From CAXSEF01 sp964236535 (GTDB taxonomy: Bacteria > Pseudomonadota > Alphaproteobacteria > Acetobacterales > Acetobacteraceae): 5,599 nucleotides of DNA. Location: contig CAXSEF010000145.1 of NCBI GenBank assembly GCA_964236535.1, positions 1-5,599 on the forward strand, read 5' to 3'. The notes beneath the pieces are model-generated. The model was given only the letters and a program-made list of their open reading frames with translations, was not told where the DNA came from and did not search any database. Position 1 is the stretch's first letter. Each line of letters starts with the position of its first letter. The translations under genes and the position numbers were made by a program. Below, one piece after another: positions 1 through 5,599 of this stretch.

Positions 1-54
1 CCATGATGCTGATCAAGCGGCTAGCTCGTTCCGCGTGAGTTCAGAGTCAGACTC

Positions 55-2253
55 TCACTGCGTGGGCTGAAACCCCGGCACTCCATCCTGCCATAACAGA
101 AAGGCGAGCGAGTCGGCCCATTCTCTATCTTGTTGCTGACGAGTGGATCCCATGCCATGGCCAGCATCGAACTCCACACGGAACAGCACGGGAAGTCGGC
201 TGGACGTTGCCGCCTGCAACCTTGCCGCCATCTTTGCAGGCATCCATACAGGCACCCGTGGGTCATTGAAGCCGCCGGTCAGCAGCACCGCCGGGTAGTG
301 AGTACTATCGTGCACTTGGTGGAACGCGTCCATTTTTAGCATAAATGGAAATTGCTGCGAACTCTTGACTGTACCAAACTCGGGTACGTTGCCAGGGCCG
401 TTCTCGGTATTTTCTAAACGCAAAACGTTCGTTAGTCCTACCCTAATCAGCGCTGCCCGGAACAGATCCGGCCGGCGGGTAATGGCACCGCCGATCAGGA
501 TGCCGCCACCGCTGGTGCCCATGCCGTCCAGTCGGGCGGAGGTCGTATAGCCCCGGCGGACTAGCTCCTCGGCGCAGGCGATGAAGTCAGTGATGGTATT
601 TTGCTTGCTGGCGATTTTGCCACCATCATGCCAAGGTTGGCCAAGTTCACCGCCGCCGCGTACGTGCGCCACAGCAAACACGCCGTCGTGATCCAGCCAC
701 GGTTGAACGAACGGGAAAAAGGACGCGTCCGACGAAATTCCGAAGCTGCCATACCCGCTCAGCAGGGTTGGATGGCTGCCATCGAGAACTATACCATGCC
801 TAGCGACGATTGTCAGCGGCACCTTCGTGCCGTCAAGTGATTGCGCTTCGGTTTCAATCGTGTCGTATCCAGTCAACTTCCGCGGAAACGGCGGAACGGC
901 ACCGATATCAGATACCTTACCGTCCTTAGGATCAAAGCCGAACCAAGTTACCGGTCGCATCCACGACACAAGAGAGAATAATGTGCCCGGCATGCGCGGA
1001 TCAGCGATTAAGCCTCCGGCATCTTTCCACGCTGGAGTGATGGTCCCGGCGTAAGGCAGAGCAATCGGCACTGGCCTGTCCGCGCCGTCCGGTAGGCGCT
1101 CCAGCACCATGCTACCGCCCTGCCGTTCCGCAACGTAAATCCCGTCGGCTGCCGCAGTAAGGCCAGTCAGCACGCCACGGTCCTGGGCAACCATGGTTTT
1201 CGCAGTCGCAAAGCCCGGCGAGCGCAAGTCTTCCGACACGATCTGAAAGCGCGGCGCGTTGTGGTGCGTGAGTAGGAATACGGTGTCGCCACGAACAGCC
1301 GAGCCAGTGACTCCGTCGGTCTGGGTGGCTACTGGCTTCCAGTCTGGGTTTCCGCGTAGCAAATCGGTGATCGGGACGGTGTAGATTGCCATCTCGGGCG
1401 AAATACCATCCGATAAACCAAGAAGAACATGCTGCGAGCCAGGCGTGACCTGAAGCGATGGAAAGACCAGAGGCGTCTTGAAGACGACTGGCAGGTGATC
1501 GACGTCAATAATTTCGCGGTCGCTGTCTGGATCAGTGCCAAGACGGTGTAGGTATACACGCATATGAGCAAAATACTCGCTGGCCGGGGCACCAGGAGTC
1601 ATTTTTGCAAGACGTGTATAAAAAAAACTTTCACCATCAGGCAGCCAGCTGATGCTTGTAAGTTGGGTGCGATCAATCTGATCTCTTAACTTTTCTTGGG
1701 TCGCCGTCCGCATGACGTGGAGCGTGCTGAGTTCCGAGCCGCCCGACGACAATCCATAAGAGACGAGGCTACCGTCCTGAGACGGGGCAAACTGGTCGAT
1801 TTCTGCATGCTTACCCTCTGTGCTCAGCGTGTCCGGATCCACAAGCAGGGTTTCCTGATGTGTGAAAGCGTCGCTGACGTAGAGTTTCGCCCCCTGCGCG
1901 CCGGGAGGCCGCTTGATGTAGAAATTGCGGCCGGGCACGGGTACGATGGTGGGAAGTGTGGTCGCCAAACCGCTGGTCGAGGCGATGTCGTCGCGTAATC
2001 GGTCACGCCCGGAAATGCTGGCGAGTACGGCGCGTGCGTAGGTGTTCTGTTGTTCCAGCATCGTGCGGAACTGCGGCTCAGGCTCGGCCTCCATCCAGCG
2101 ATAGGGATCGATGACTTTTGTGCCAAAGTAATTGTCAATGACCGGCTCGACCTTTGATGGTGGTGGCGCGGTTGGCAGCGGCGAGGCGCCATATGCGCCC
2201 GTTCTGAAAAAGAGAAAAGCGAACAGAAAAATGTAGGTAAGGAAGCCGGGCAT
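55..2253 (-). CDS. Secreted prolyl oligopeptidase-family (S9A) serine peptidase
   Basis: A 732-residue protein, close to the usual 700-730 for this family. It is predicted to cleave short proline-containing peptides outside the cytoplasm; substrate choice is inferred from the family only. Residues 1-23 form a hydrophobic leader (FLTYIFLFAFLFF core, possible cleavage after AYGA), followed by a Pro-rich linker. The leader lacks an early basic residue and has Arg17 in its core, so it is somewhat atypical. Residues ~34-75 carry the family's N-terminal signature (DPYRWME), ~100-440 the beta-propeller, and ~455-725 the alpha/beta-hydrolase domain. The triad is visible: Ser581 in GTSGGG, Asp664 in NDPRVP and His699 in DAGHGMG. 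Tyr501 in GYGSFG is the probable oxyanion-hole residue, and RGGGELG (532-538) is the conserved family loop. The nucleophile motif is GTSGGG rather than the classic GGSNGG. The ATG is supported by GAGG at 2259-2262, five bases upstream. The gene stands alone, with no clear terminator after its stop. Confidence 0.93.
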   Translation of the reverse strand: MPGFLTYIFLFAFLFFRTGAYGASPLPTAPPPSKVEPVIDNYFGTKVIDPYRWMEAEPEPQFRTMLEQQNTYARAVLASISGRDRLRDDIASTSGLATTLPTIVPVPGRNFYIKRPPGAQGAKLYVSDAFTHQETLLVDPDTLSTEGKHAEIDQFAPSQDGSLVSYGLSSGGSELSTLHVMRTATQEKLRDQIDRTQLTSISWLPDGESFFYTRLAKMTPGAPASEYFAHMRVYLHRLGTDPDSDREIIDVDHLPVVFKTPLVFPSLQVTPGSQHVLLGLSDGISPEMAIYTVPITDLLRGNPDWKPVATQTDGVTGSAVRGDTVFLLTHHNAPRFQIVSEDLRSPGFATAKTMVAQDRGVLTGLTAAADGIYVAERQGGSMVLERLPDGADRPVPIALPYAGTITPAWKDAGGLIADPRMPGTLFSLVSWMRPVTWFGFDPKDGKVSDIGAVPPFPRKLTGYDTIETEAQSLDGTKVPLTIVARHGIVLDGSHPTLLSGYGSFGISSDASFFPFVQPWLDHDGVFAVAHVRGGGELGQPWHDGGKIASKQNTITDFIACAEELVRRGYTTSARLDGMGTSGGGILIGGAITRRPDLFRAALIRVGLTNVLRLENTENGPGNVPEFGTVKSSQQFPFMLKMDAFHQVHDSTHYPAVLLTGGFNDPRVPVWMPAKMAARLQAATSSRLPVLFRVEFDAGHGMGSTRQQQDREWADSLAFLLWQDGVPGFQPTQ

Positions 2254-2320
2254 AGAAACCTCGAATCAAAATAGTGCTACACGTTGATTATTCTGCACAG
2301 TTTGCCCTGTGAGAACCGGC

Positions 2321-2361
2321 GGGGGCCTTGTTGCACACGTTAGTCAGATCGGGTGATCTGA
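2321..2361. repeat. Possible insertion-sequence end remnant with 7-bp hairpin
   Basis: The run GGGGGCCTTGTTGCACA at 2321-2337 resembles, from memory, the G-rich TTGTTGCA termini of IS5-type elements. It is followed by a perfect hairpin with arms TCAGATC (2344-2350) and GATCTGA (2355-2361) around GGGT. An inverted copy of the eight bases GTTGCACA occurs at 2645-2652 (TGTGCAAC), which could be a degenerate opposite end, but eight bases can match by chance. No transposase reading frame lies between. The hairpin is seen directly; the insertion-sequence identity is weak inference. Confidence 0.25.
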
Positions 2362-2451
2362 GGTAGGCTCTGGCTGGCATGGTGCATGAGCTAAGTGTTT
2401 AGTCCGAGGAAGTCGTGACGCTATCCTGACGCGAAAGGCGGAGGGAGCGCC

Positions 2452-2685
2452 ATGGCAGGCAGCCTACAAGTCCGCAGGAGTGGCTCCGACAGCGTCGCCG
2501 TGTCGCCGCCGACGTTTAAATCCACGTGCGACGGGACGCAGAAAGCCGCAATCGTGCCGCCGCCGAAGTTGTTCAAGGCGATCGGCGCGGCCGTGGCTCA
2601 GGCGTTCAAAATGTTATGTATACCGACTATCGCGTCCGAACCATTGTGCAACCTAGTTGCAGCGCCGAGCCTCGCAATCGCATAA
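2452..2685 (+). CDS. Small hypothetical protein, 77 residues, possibly a truncated gene
   Basis: I do not recognise this protein. In favour of a gene: the ATG has a near-ideal ribosome binding site (GGAGGG at 2440-2445, six-base spacer), and roughly the first 53 codons have strongly GC-rich third positions (many GCC, GTG, CCG, AAG, ATC), as in the real genes here. From about 2610 the codons turn AT-rich (AAA ATG TTA TGT ATA), which would fit an original gene broken by rearrangement with a stop picked up at 2683. The product is basic, with a Ser/Pro-rich first half and a short helical-looking stretch (KLFKAIGAAVAQAFKM, residues 39-54). There is no signal peptide or known motif. It sits between a possible insertion-sequence remnant and the resolvase. 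It may also be a chance ORF. Confidence 0.35.
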   Translation: MAGSLQVRRSGSDSVAVSPPTFKSTCDGTQKAAIVPPPKLFKAIGAAVAQAFKMLCIPTIASEPLCNLVAAPSLAIA

Positions 2686-2930
2686 AGAGCGATTATGCCG
2701 TCCTCTCAACCCAAGCCCGGTACTACGGCTGCACATCTTGTGGCCCGAACACACCAGCGGACAGAGGCGTGCTCCAGGCACCAGACACGCACCGGCGACA
2801 GCCATCATCGATGGTACAACCCGGAGGTCAGCACGCGTCTGGAACTTAGCAAAAGCACCTCTCGAACTCTGTCCACTAAATGCGGTTTTTAGGCAAAAGT
2901 GTATCACTCTTTCAAAAGGACGGTCGTTTG
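2686..2930. other. Gene-poor tract upstream of the resolvase
   Basis: Open frames exist here on both strands, but none has a credible ribosome binding site, a GC-rich third codon position pattern or a recognisable protein family. The frame of the resolvase stays open upstream to 2657, yet the family's N-terminus begins at about 2942, so this stretch is best read as non-coding. Near the 3' end, at 2891-2920, there are a direct hexamer repeat CAAAAG (2894-2899 and 2913-2918) and a small inverted repeat AGTG-TAT-CACT (2898-2908). A resolvase promoter or a recombination (res) site could lie here, but I cannot align it to a known three-subsite res. Confidence 0.4.
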
Positions 2931-2941
2931 GGAGACGAGGG
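2931..2941 (+). promoter_or_regulatory. Ribosome binding site that decides the resolvase TTG start
   Basis: GGAGACGAGGG lies directly before TTG at 2942. The GGAG at 2931-2934 leaves a seven-base spacer. No ATG or GTG in this frame is placed to give the expected resolvase N-terminus, so TTG is chosen. Confidence 0.6.
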
Positions 2942-3511
2942 TTGGCCGGCATTCTGGGCTATGCGCGCGTCAGCACCGGCGATCAGGACGTCGCCGGGCA
3001 GCGCATGCGGCTAGAGAGGGTAGGCGCTATTCGCGTGTTCACCAACGTCATGTCGGGCAAGAGCATGGAGCGGCCTGGGCTCGCCGAACTGCTCGGCTAT
3101 GCCCGCAAGGGCGACACGCTTGCGATCATGCGGCTTGACCGGCTCGGCCGGTCGCTCGGCGAGCTGCTCACCACCGTGCAGAGCTTACGCGAACGGCACA
3201 TCGCGCTTCTCAGCCTGGAGGAGAAGATCGATACCTCGTCCGCGGCAGGCGAGCTGATTTTCCATGTGTTCGGGGCCATCGCTCACTTCGAGCGACGGCT
3301 GATCTCCGAGCGCACCCGTGACGGCATCGCCGCAGCGCGGGCGAAAGGCAAGCTGCCCGGGCGGCAGCCGCTCGACGGCGACAAGGTGAGCGCCGCCCTC
3401 AAGCTGGTCGCGGCGAGCGTGTCCCCGGCCGAAGCGGCGCGGCAGCTCGGGATCGGGCGTTCGACGGTGTACCACGAGATGAAGCGGCTAGGCGTCGCGA
3501 GGCCGGCCTGA
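2942..3511 (+). CDS. Serine site-specific recombinase, Tn3-type resolvase
   Basis: A complete small serine recombinase of 189 residues, about the length of Tn3/gamma-delta resolvases (~185). The family recombines two DNA sites through a 5'-phosphoserine link, typically resolving transposon cointegrates or plasmid dimers. The N-terminal catalytic domain (~1-125) begins MAGILGYARVST: Ser11 is the nucleophile, with Arg9 beside it, and RLDRLGRS (64-71) holds the expected Asp66, Arg67 and Arg70. MSGKSMERPGL (37-47) matches the usual SGxxxxRPGL block. The long E helix spans ~114-137 (HFERRLISERTRDGIAAARAKGK). A C-terminal helix-turn-helix follows at ~156-183 (SPAEAARQLGIGRSTVYHEMK). The predicted start is TTG. 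There is no transposase next to it, so it could be a leftover transposon tnpR or a stand-alone plasmid or genomic-island resolvase. It converges with the HxlR gene across 92 bases. Confidence 0.93.
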   Translation: MAGILGYARVSTGDQDVAGQRMRLERVGAIRVFTNVMSGKSMERPGLAELLGYARKGDTLAIMRLDRLGRSLGELLTTVQSLRERHIALLSLEEKIDTSSAAGELIFHVFGAIAHFERRLISERTRDGIAAARAKGKLPGRQPLDGDKVSAALKLVAASVSPAEAARQLGIGRSTVYHEMKRLGVARPA

Positions 3512-3603
3512 AAACGAAAACGCGAACTGGTGTATTACCGACAAGCAGGTTCAAGGTGAGACGATGACGATAGATGCTGCGGCAAGCAGCCCTAGTCGAT
3601 TGG

Positions 3604-3999
3604 CTAACAGTTAACTGCTTTCTCGGCCCGTTCTTCAACATCCGGCCGCTGATCGAAACGTAAACGCGCGATATCAACGGCAGCTAAGTTTTCTACGGTC
3701 CAAGCGTATAGGACGGAGAATGGCTTTCCCAGCGATCGACCAAGTTCGGTGAGCTCATACTCAACTGCGACTGGGGACAAAGGAATAACCCGGCGTTCTA
3801 CGAGGCCGTTACGTTCAAGCCGGCGCAGACATTGCGTAAGTGCTTTCTGCGTAACGCCTTCGATCTGACGCCGTATGGCGTTGAAGCGCAGCGGGCCCGG
3901 TTCAAGGATAGCCAGCACCATCATCGACCACTTGTCGGCAATCTGGTCGAACAACTGACGGCTCGGGCACTCGGAGGAAAAGCGTCGGGGGCCGACCAT
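3604..3999 (-). CDS. HxlR-family winged-helix transcriptional regulator
   Basis: A 131-residue protein with the full HxlR (DUF24) pattern: CPSRQLFDQIADKWSMMVL at 11-29, then GPLRFNAIRRQIEGVTQKAL at 35-54, the recognition-helix region LTQCLRRLERNGLVERR at 54-70, and a wing ending YELTELGRSL (81-90). These proteins bind inverted repeats as dimers. Several members (YodB, CatR, HypR, QorR) sense quinones, diamide or hypochlorite through an N-terminal cysteine. Cys11 here is at that position; Cys57 and Cys131 are also present. The start is ATG at 3999, with AAGGA (4012-4008) eight bases upstream. The gene is divergent from a quinone-reductase-like gene, and candidate operators lie between them, one overlapping this gene's own ribosome binding site. 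This suggests an autorepressor that also controls the reductase; that role is inferred from family and layout. Confidence 0.92.
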   Translation of the reverse strand: MVGPRRFSSECPSRQLFDQIADKWSMMVLAILEPGPLRFNAIRRQIEGVTQKALTQCLRRLERNGLVERRVIPLSPVAVEYELTELGRSLGKPFSVLYAWTVENLAAVDIARLRFDQRPDVEERAEKAVNC

Positions 4000-4004
4000 G
4001 AGCG

Positions 4005-4025
4005 GTATCCTTCGATATACCTAGG
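4005..4025. promoter_or_regulatory. Candidate HxlR operator box 1, over the regulator's ribosome binding site
   Basis: The pattern GTATC-N4-GATATAC-CTAGG occurs here and again, one base shorter, at 4053-4072 as GTATC-N4-GTATAC-TTAGG. The core is a partial dyad, TATC-CTTC-GATA. It overlaps the AAGGA ribosome binding site of the regulator, so binding would block its expression. The repeat is seen directly; operator function is inferred. Confidence 0.5.
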
Positions 4026-4038
4026 CGAAGTGAAGTGC

Positions 4039-4068
4039 TTTCTTGACGTCTAGTATCGCGAGTATACT
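4039..4068 (+). promoter_or_regulatory. Candidate promoter of the quinone-reductase operon
   Basis: TATACT at 4063-4068 is a good -10 element. The -35 is less clear: TTGACG (4043-4048) is the better hexamer but leaves only 14 bases, while TTTCTT (4039-4044) gives 18. The -10 coincides with operator box 2, consistent with repression by the neighbouring regulator. Confidence 0.35.
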
Positions 4069-4072
4069 TAGG
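4053..4072. promoter_or_regulatory. Candidate HxlR operator box 2, in the divergent promoter region
   Basis: This is the second copy of the GTATC-N4-G(A)TATAC-YTAGG pattern. It also contains an inverted repeat, AGTAT (4052-4056) and ATACT (4064-4068) with a seven-base spacer, and the perfect palindrome AGTATACT (4061-4068). Since AGTATACT reads TATACT on both strands, the box would overlap the -10 element of both divergent promoters. A shorter match, GGTATC-N4-GAT, lies at 4080-4092. Confidence 0.55.
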
Positions 4073-4087
4073 ATGTCCAGGTATCAA
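4061..4087 (-). promoter_or_regulatory. Candidate promoter of the HxlR regulator
   Basis: On the minus strand TTGATA (4087-4082) is followed after 15 bases by TATACT (4066-4061), a sigma-70-like pair with a slightly short spacer. Transcription would begin near 4055, giving a leader of roughly 55 bases. The -10 element lies inside operator box 2. Confidence 0.4.
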
Positions 4088-4097
4088 CCGATCTGTT

Positions 4098-4116
4098 GTG
4101 ATTTCACGTGATCACG
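4098..4116. promoter_or_regulatory. Palindrome-rich element in the reductase leader
   Basis: A perfect 10-bp palindrome, CGTGATCACG (4107-4116), overlaps GTGA-TT-TCAC (4098-4107) and CACGTG (4105-4110). It lies just downstream of the predicted transcription start and could be a binding site for a second regulator. The symmetry is seen directly; the function is unknown. Confidence 0.3.
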
Positions 4117-4156
4117 CAGCCGCAAGCGCCGTGTCGGAGCTGAGTTGTTCAACCTT

Positions 4157-4161
4157 GGAGG
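4157..4161 (+). promoter_or_regulatory. Ribosome binding site that decides the reductase GTG start
   Basis: GGAGG with a seven-base spacer points to GTG at 4169 rather than TTG at 4145, which lies upstream of this site and has no comparable one of its own. Confidence 0.7.
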
Positions 4162-4168
4162 CGTCTTC

Positions 4169-5131
4169 GTGACGGATGTAGAACCAGGACAAGCGCTGAC
4201 CGCCCGAGCCGTGGCGTTCAACGGGCCAGGCGGTGTCGAGGTCATCCGCGTCATCGACCGCGAGGTTCCCCCGCCGGCCGAAGGGCAGGTGCGGATCGCG
4301 GTTCGGGCAGCCGCTATCAACCCGACCGATATTCTGCTGCGCCAGATGGGGAGCGCCGACCAACCGCCCCCTGCCGTGCCTGGCGTCGATGCCGCCGGTA
4401 CCATCGAATCGATAGGCCCAGGGGTCTCGCGCCTTAGCGTCGGCCAAAAGGTCGTTGCGGTGGTCAAGGCTCATCGGCCGGAAGGCGGAGCGCAGTCCCA
4501 ATACATTGTTGTCCCGGCGGCATCCGTCATCCCCATGCCCCATGATCTCTCCTTCGCCGAAGCCTGCACGATCTCGATGAACGGGCTCACAGCGCTTCGC
4601 TCGTTGGAACTCGCCGGATTACGACAGGGACAAAGCCTCGCCATCAGCGGCGGAGCCGGGCTTCTCGCGCAATATGCGAGCGTGATCGCGAAGGAGCGTG
4701 GGCTGCGGATCATCGCGGACGCGAAGCCAGAGGAGGCCGAGACCGTCCGCAGCTATGGGGCGGAGGTGGTGGTAGATCGAGGACCAGGCTTCGCCGAAGC
4801 TGTCCGGCGTGAATTTCCGGACGGTGTCGATGCCCTGATCGATACGGCGGTCCTGGAGGAGAAGGCCTTTCCTGCCATTCGTGATGGCGGGGTCTACCTT
4901 CCCGTCCGGCGCTGGAAAGAGAGGCCGGTGGAGCGCGGCATCATCGTCAAGCCGGTACTTGTCTATGACGTGTTCGAGCGCACCGAATGGCTTGAGGAGC
5001 TTCGGCGGCTTACCGAAGCGGGCAAGATCATACCTCGCGTCGCTGGTGAATATGCGCCCGAGCAGACGGGTGCCGCCCATGCCGTCCAAGAAGCCGGCGG
5101 GGTGCGTGGTCGCCTGGTCATCCTCTTCTGA
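4169..5131 (+). CDS. Zinc-independent MDR oxidoreductase, quinone-reductase-like
   Basis: A 320-residue medium-chain dehydrogenase/reductase, the usual length for the quinone oxidoreductase (zeta-crystallin) branch, which reduces quinones or enones with NADPH. The GroES-like domain covers ~10-130: VRAAAINPTDILLRQM (45-60) and VPGVDAAGTIESIGPGVSRL (70-89) are the standard blocks. The Rossmann segment begins LAISGGAGLLAQYASV (157-172), with RIIADAKPEEAE (180-191) after it. The Cys/His zinc ligands of alcohol dehydrogenases are absent, so a metal-free mechanism is expected. NADPH preference and substrate cannot be read from the sequence. The start is GTG. The gene is divergent from an HxlR regulator, an arrangement like QorR with its quinone reductase gene, and 33 bases ahead of a second MDR gene, probably co-transcribed. 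A role in detoxifying quinones or reactive carbonyls is inferred. Confidence 0.9.
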   Translation: MTDVEPGQALTARAVAFNGPGGVEVIRVIDREVPPPAEGQVRIAVRAAAINPTDILLRQMGSADQPPPAVPGVDAAGTIESIGPGVSRLSVGQKVVAVVKAHRPEGGAQSQYIVVPAASVIPMPHDLSFAEACTISMNGLTALRSLELAGLRQGQSLAISGGAGLLAQYASVIAKERGLRIIADAKPEEAETVRSYGAEVVVDRGPGFAEAVRREFPDGVDALIDTAVLEEKAFPAIRDGGVYLPVRRWKERPVERGIIVKPVLVYDVFERTEWLEELRRLTEAGKIIPRVAGEYAPEQTGAAHAVQEAGGVRGRLVILF

Positions 5132-5164
5132 ACGTCGGCGGTGCATCTCGAAAGAACGAGGTCA

Positions 5165-5578
5165 ATGAGCGATAATACGAATAGCGCCGCATGGCAGCCA
5201 CGGGTTGGAACGCCGCTTGAGGTCGGCCCGGCGGAAATGCCGGTTCCAGGAGAAAATGAAATTCTGGTCCGCAATCGGGCGACCGCCATCAACCCGGTCG
5301 ATTGGATACTCCAGGACAATGCGATCTTCCCATGGCTCGACTATCCGGCCATCCTAGGAAGCGATGTGGCGGGAGAGGTGGCTACAATCGGCAGCGGCGT
5401 CACCGGCTTCAAGGTCGGCGATCGTGTCCTTGGACAATCGGTCGGGGCGACAACGAACCGGCCGACGCATGGCGCTTTCCAGACCTTCACCGTCATCATG
5501 GCCAACATGGCCGTGCCGATCCCGGCCAGCATGGCCTATGAGGGGTCCAGGGAGCATCGGAACGGAAAACCGATGTAA
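5165..5578 (+). pseudogene. MDR-family oxidoreductase gene cut by a Tn3-family transposon end
   Basis: The first 126 residues are a typical GroES-like N-terminal domain of an MDR enzyme: MPVPGENEILVRNRATAINPVDWIL (25-49), YPAILGSDVAGEVATIGSGV (60-79) and FKVGDRVLGQ (82-91). Family members run to about 320-360 residues, so the whole nucleotide-binding domain is missing. After MAYE (residues 123-126) the protein turns into GSREHRNGKPM and stops; these 11 residues are read from the 38-bp transposon repeat that starts at 5542. The product is therefore presumably inactive. The start is taken as ATG 5165, which matches the usual N-terminus; GAGG at 5158-5161 is only three bases away, and GTG at 5141 is an alternative. 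It follows the quinone-reductase-like gene by 33 bases and was probably the second gene of that operon. Confidence 0.85.
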
Positions 5579-5579
5579 G
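5542..5579 (+). mobile_element. Terminal inverted repeat of a Tn3-family transposon (outer end at 5542)
   Basis: Exactly 38 bases running from GGGGTC at the outer end to TAAG at the inner end, the length and termini that define Tn3-family repeats. The inner part, GGAACGGAAAAC (5559-5570), nearly matches GGAACGAAAAC at the same place in Tn3 as I recall it. The orientation puts the transposon body to the right, outside the window; 5580-5599 would be its first internal bases. The five bases just before it, TATGA (5537-5541), are the predicted target-site duplication. They are AT-rich, as Tn3-family elements prefer. The repeat interrupts the MDR gene and supplies its stop codon. Confidence 0.8.
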
Positions 5580-5599
5580 CCTTGAGCGTGCCCACAGCT

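Noticed and set aside
36..58. Overlapping inverted repeats GTGAG/CTCAC and AGAGT/ACTCT at the end of the peptidase gene
   Set aside because: Short, mutually exclusive stems overlapping the stop codon and without a T-run; not convincing as a terminator.
1824..2192. 122-codon open frame on the minus strand
   Set aside because: It lies wholly within the peptidase gene in another frame, and its Arg/Ser/Pro-rich translation is typical of a shadow frame.
2657..2941. In-frame upstream extension of the resolvase
   Set aside because: Resolvases begin close to the GYARVST motif; the extension has no family match, no GC-rich third positions and no ribosome binding site at its TTG.
3576..3590. Hairpin GCTGC-GGCAA-GCAGC between the convergent resolvase and HxlR genes
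   Set aside because: The stem is only five pairs and has no T-run on either strand, so I do not call it a rho-independent terminator.
3608..3617. Perfect palindrome CAGTTAACTG at the end of the HxlR gene
   Set aside because: It falls within the last codons and near the stop, away from any promoter; ten-base palindromes occur by chance at this scale.
4421..4437. GGGGTCTCGCGCCTTAG looked like part of a second Tn3-family repeat
   Set aside because: It lies in a well-conserved part of the quinone-reductase-like gene, the GGGG and TTAG are far closer than 38 bases, and the protein frame is undisturbed.
4619..5146. 175-codon minus-strand open frame opposite the reductase gene
   Set aside because: It is antisense to a clearly conserved enzyme gene and has no recognisable protein features of its own.

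Overview
The window looks like an accessory segment from a high-GC proteobacterium. GC-rich third codon positions, the style of the prolyl-oligopeptidase-like enzyme and the HxlR/quinone-reductase pair suggest an alphaproteobacterium such as an Acetobacteraceae member or a sphingomonad. That placement is an inference; no rRNA or marker gene is present. No rRNA, tRNA or CRISPR array was seen.

Layout, left to right. (1) Positions 55-2253, minus strand: one large intact gene for a secreted prolyl oligopeptidase-family (S9A) serine peptidase with a complete Ser-Asp-His triad. (2) Positions 2254-2941: a mosaic region with no well-supported gene. It holds a 7-bp hairpin beside a possible insertion-sequence end, a small hypothetical ORF with a strong ribosome binding site, and a gene-poor stretch. 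(3) Positions 2942-3511, plus strand: a complete small serine recombinase of the Tn3 resolvase type that starts at TTG and has no transposase beside it. (4) Positions 3604-3999, minus strand: an HxlR-family winged-helix regulator, convergent with the resolvase. (5) Positions 4169-5131, plus strand: a zinc-independent quinone-oxidoreductase-like MDR enzyme, divergent from the regulator. The shared intergenic region carries two matching candidate operator boxes and promoter-like sequences. (6) From 5165, plus strand: a second MDR-family gene, probably in the same operon, broken at 5541/5542 by the 38-bp terminal inverted repeat of a Tn3-family transposon (5542-5579). The body of that transposon lies to the right, beyond the window.

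Functionally, the HxlR regulator and the two MDR reductases read as a compact redox- or electrophile-responsive unit: the regulator probably represses itself and the reductase operon. The transposon has inactivated the distal gene, leaving only its N-terminal catalytic-fold part fused to 11 residues encoded by the transposon end. I see no evidence of a wholly new biological system. The most notable points are the Tn3-family end caught inside a gene and the paired operator boxes.
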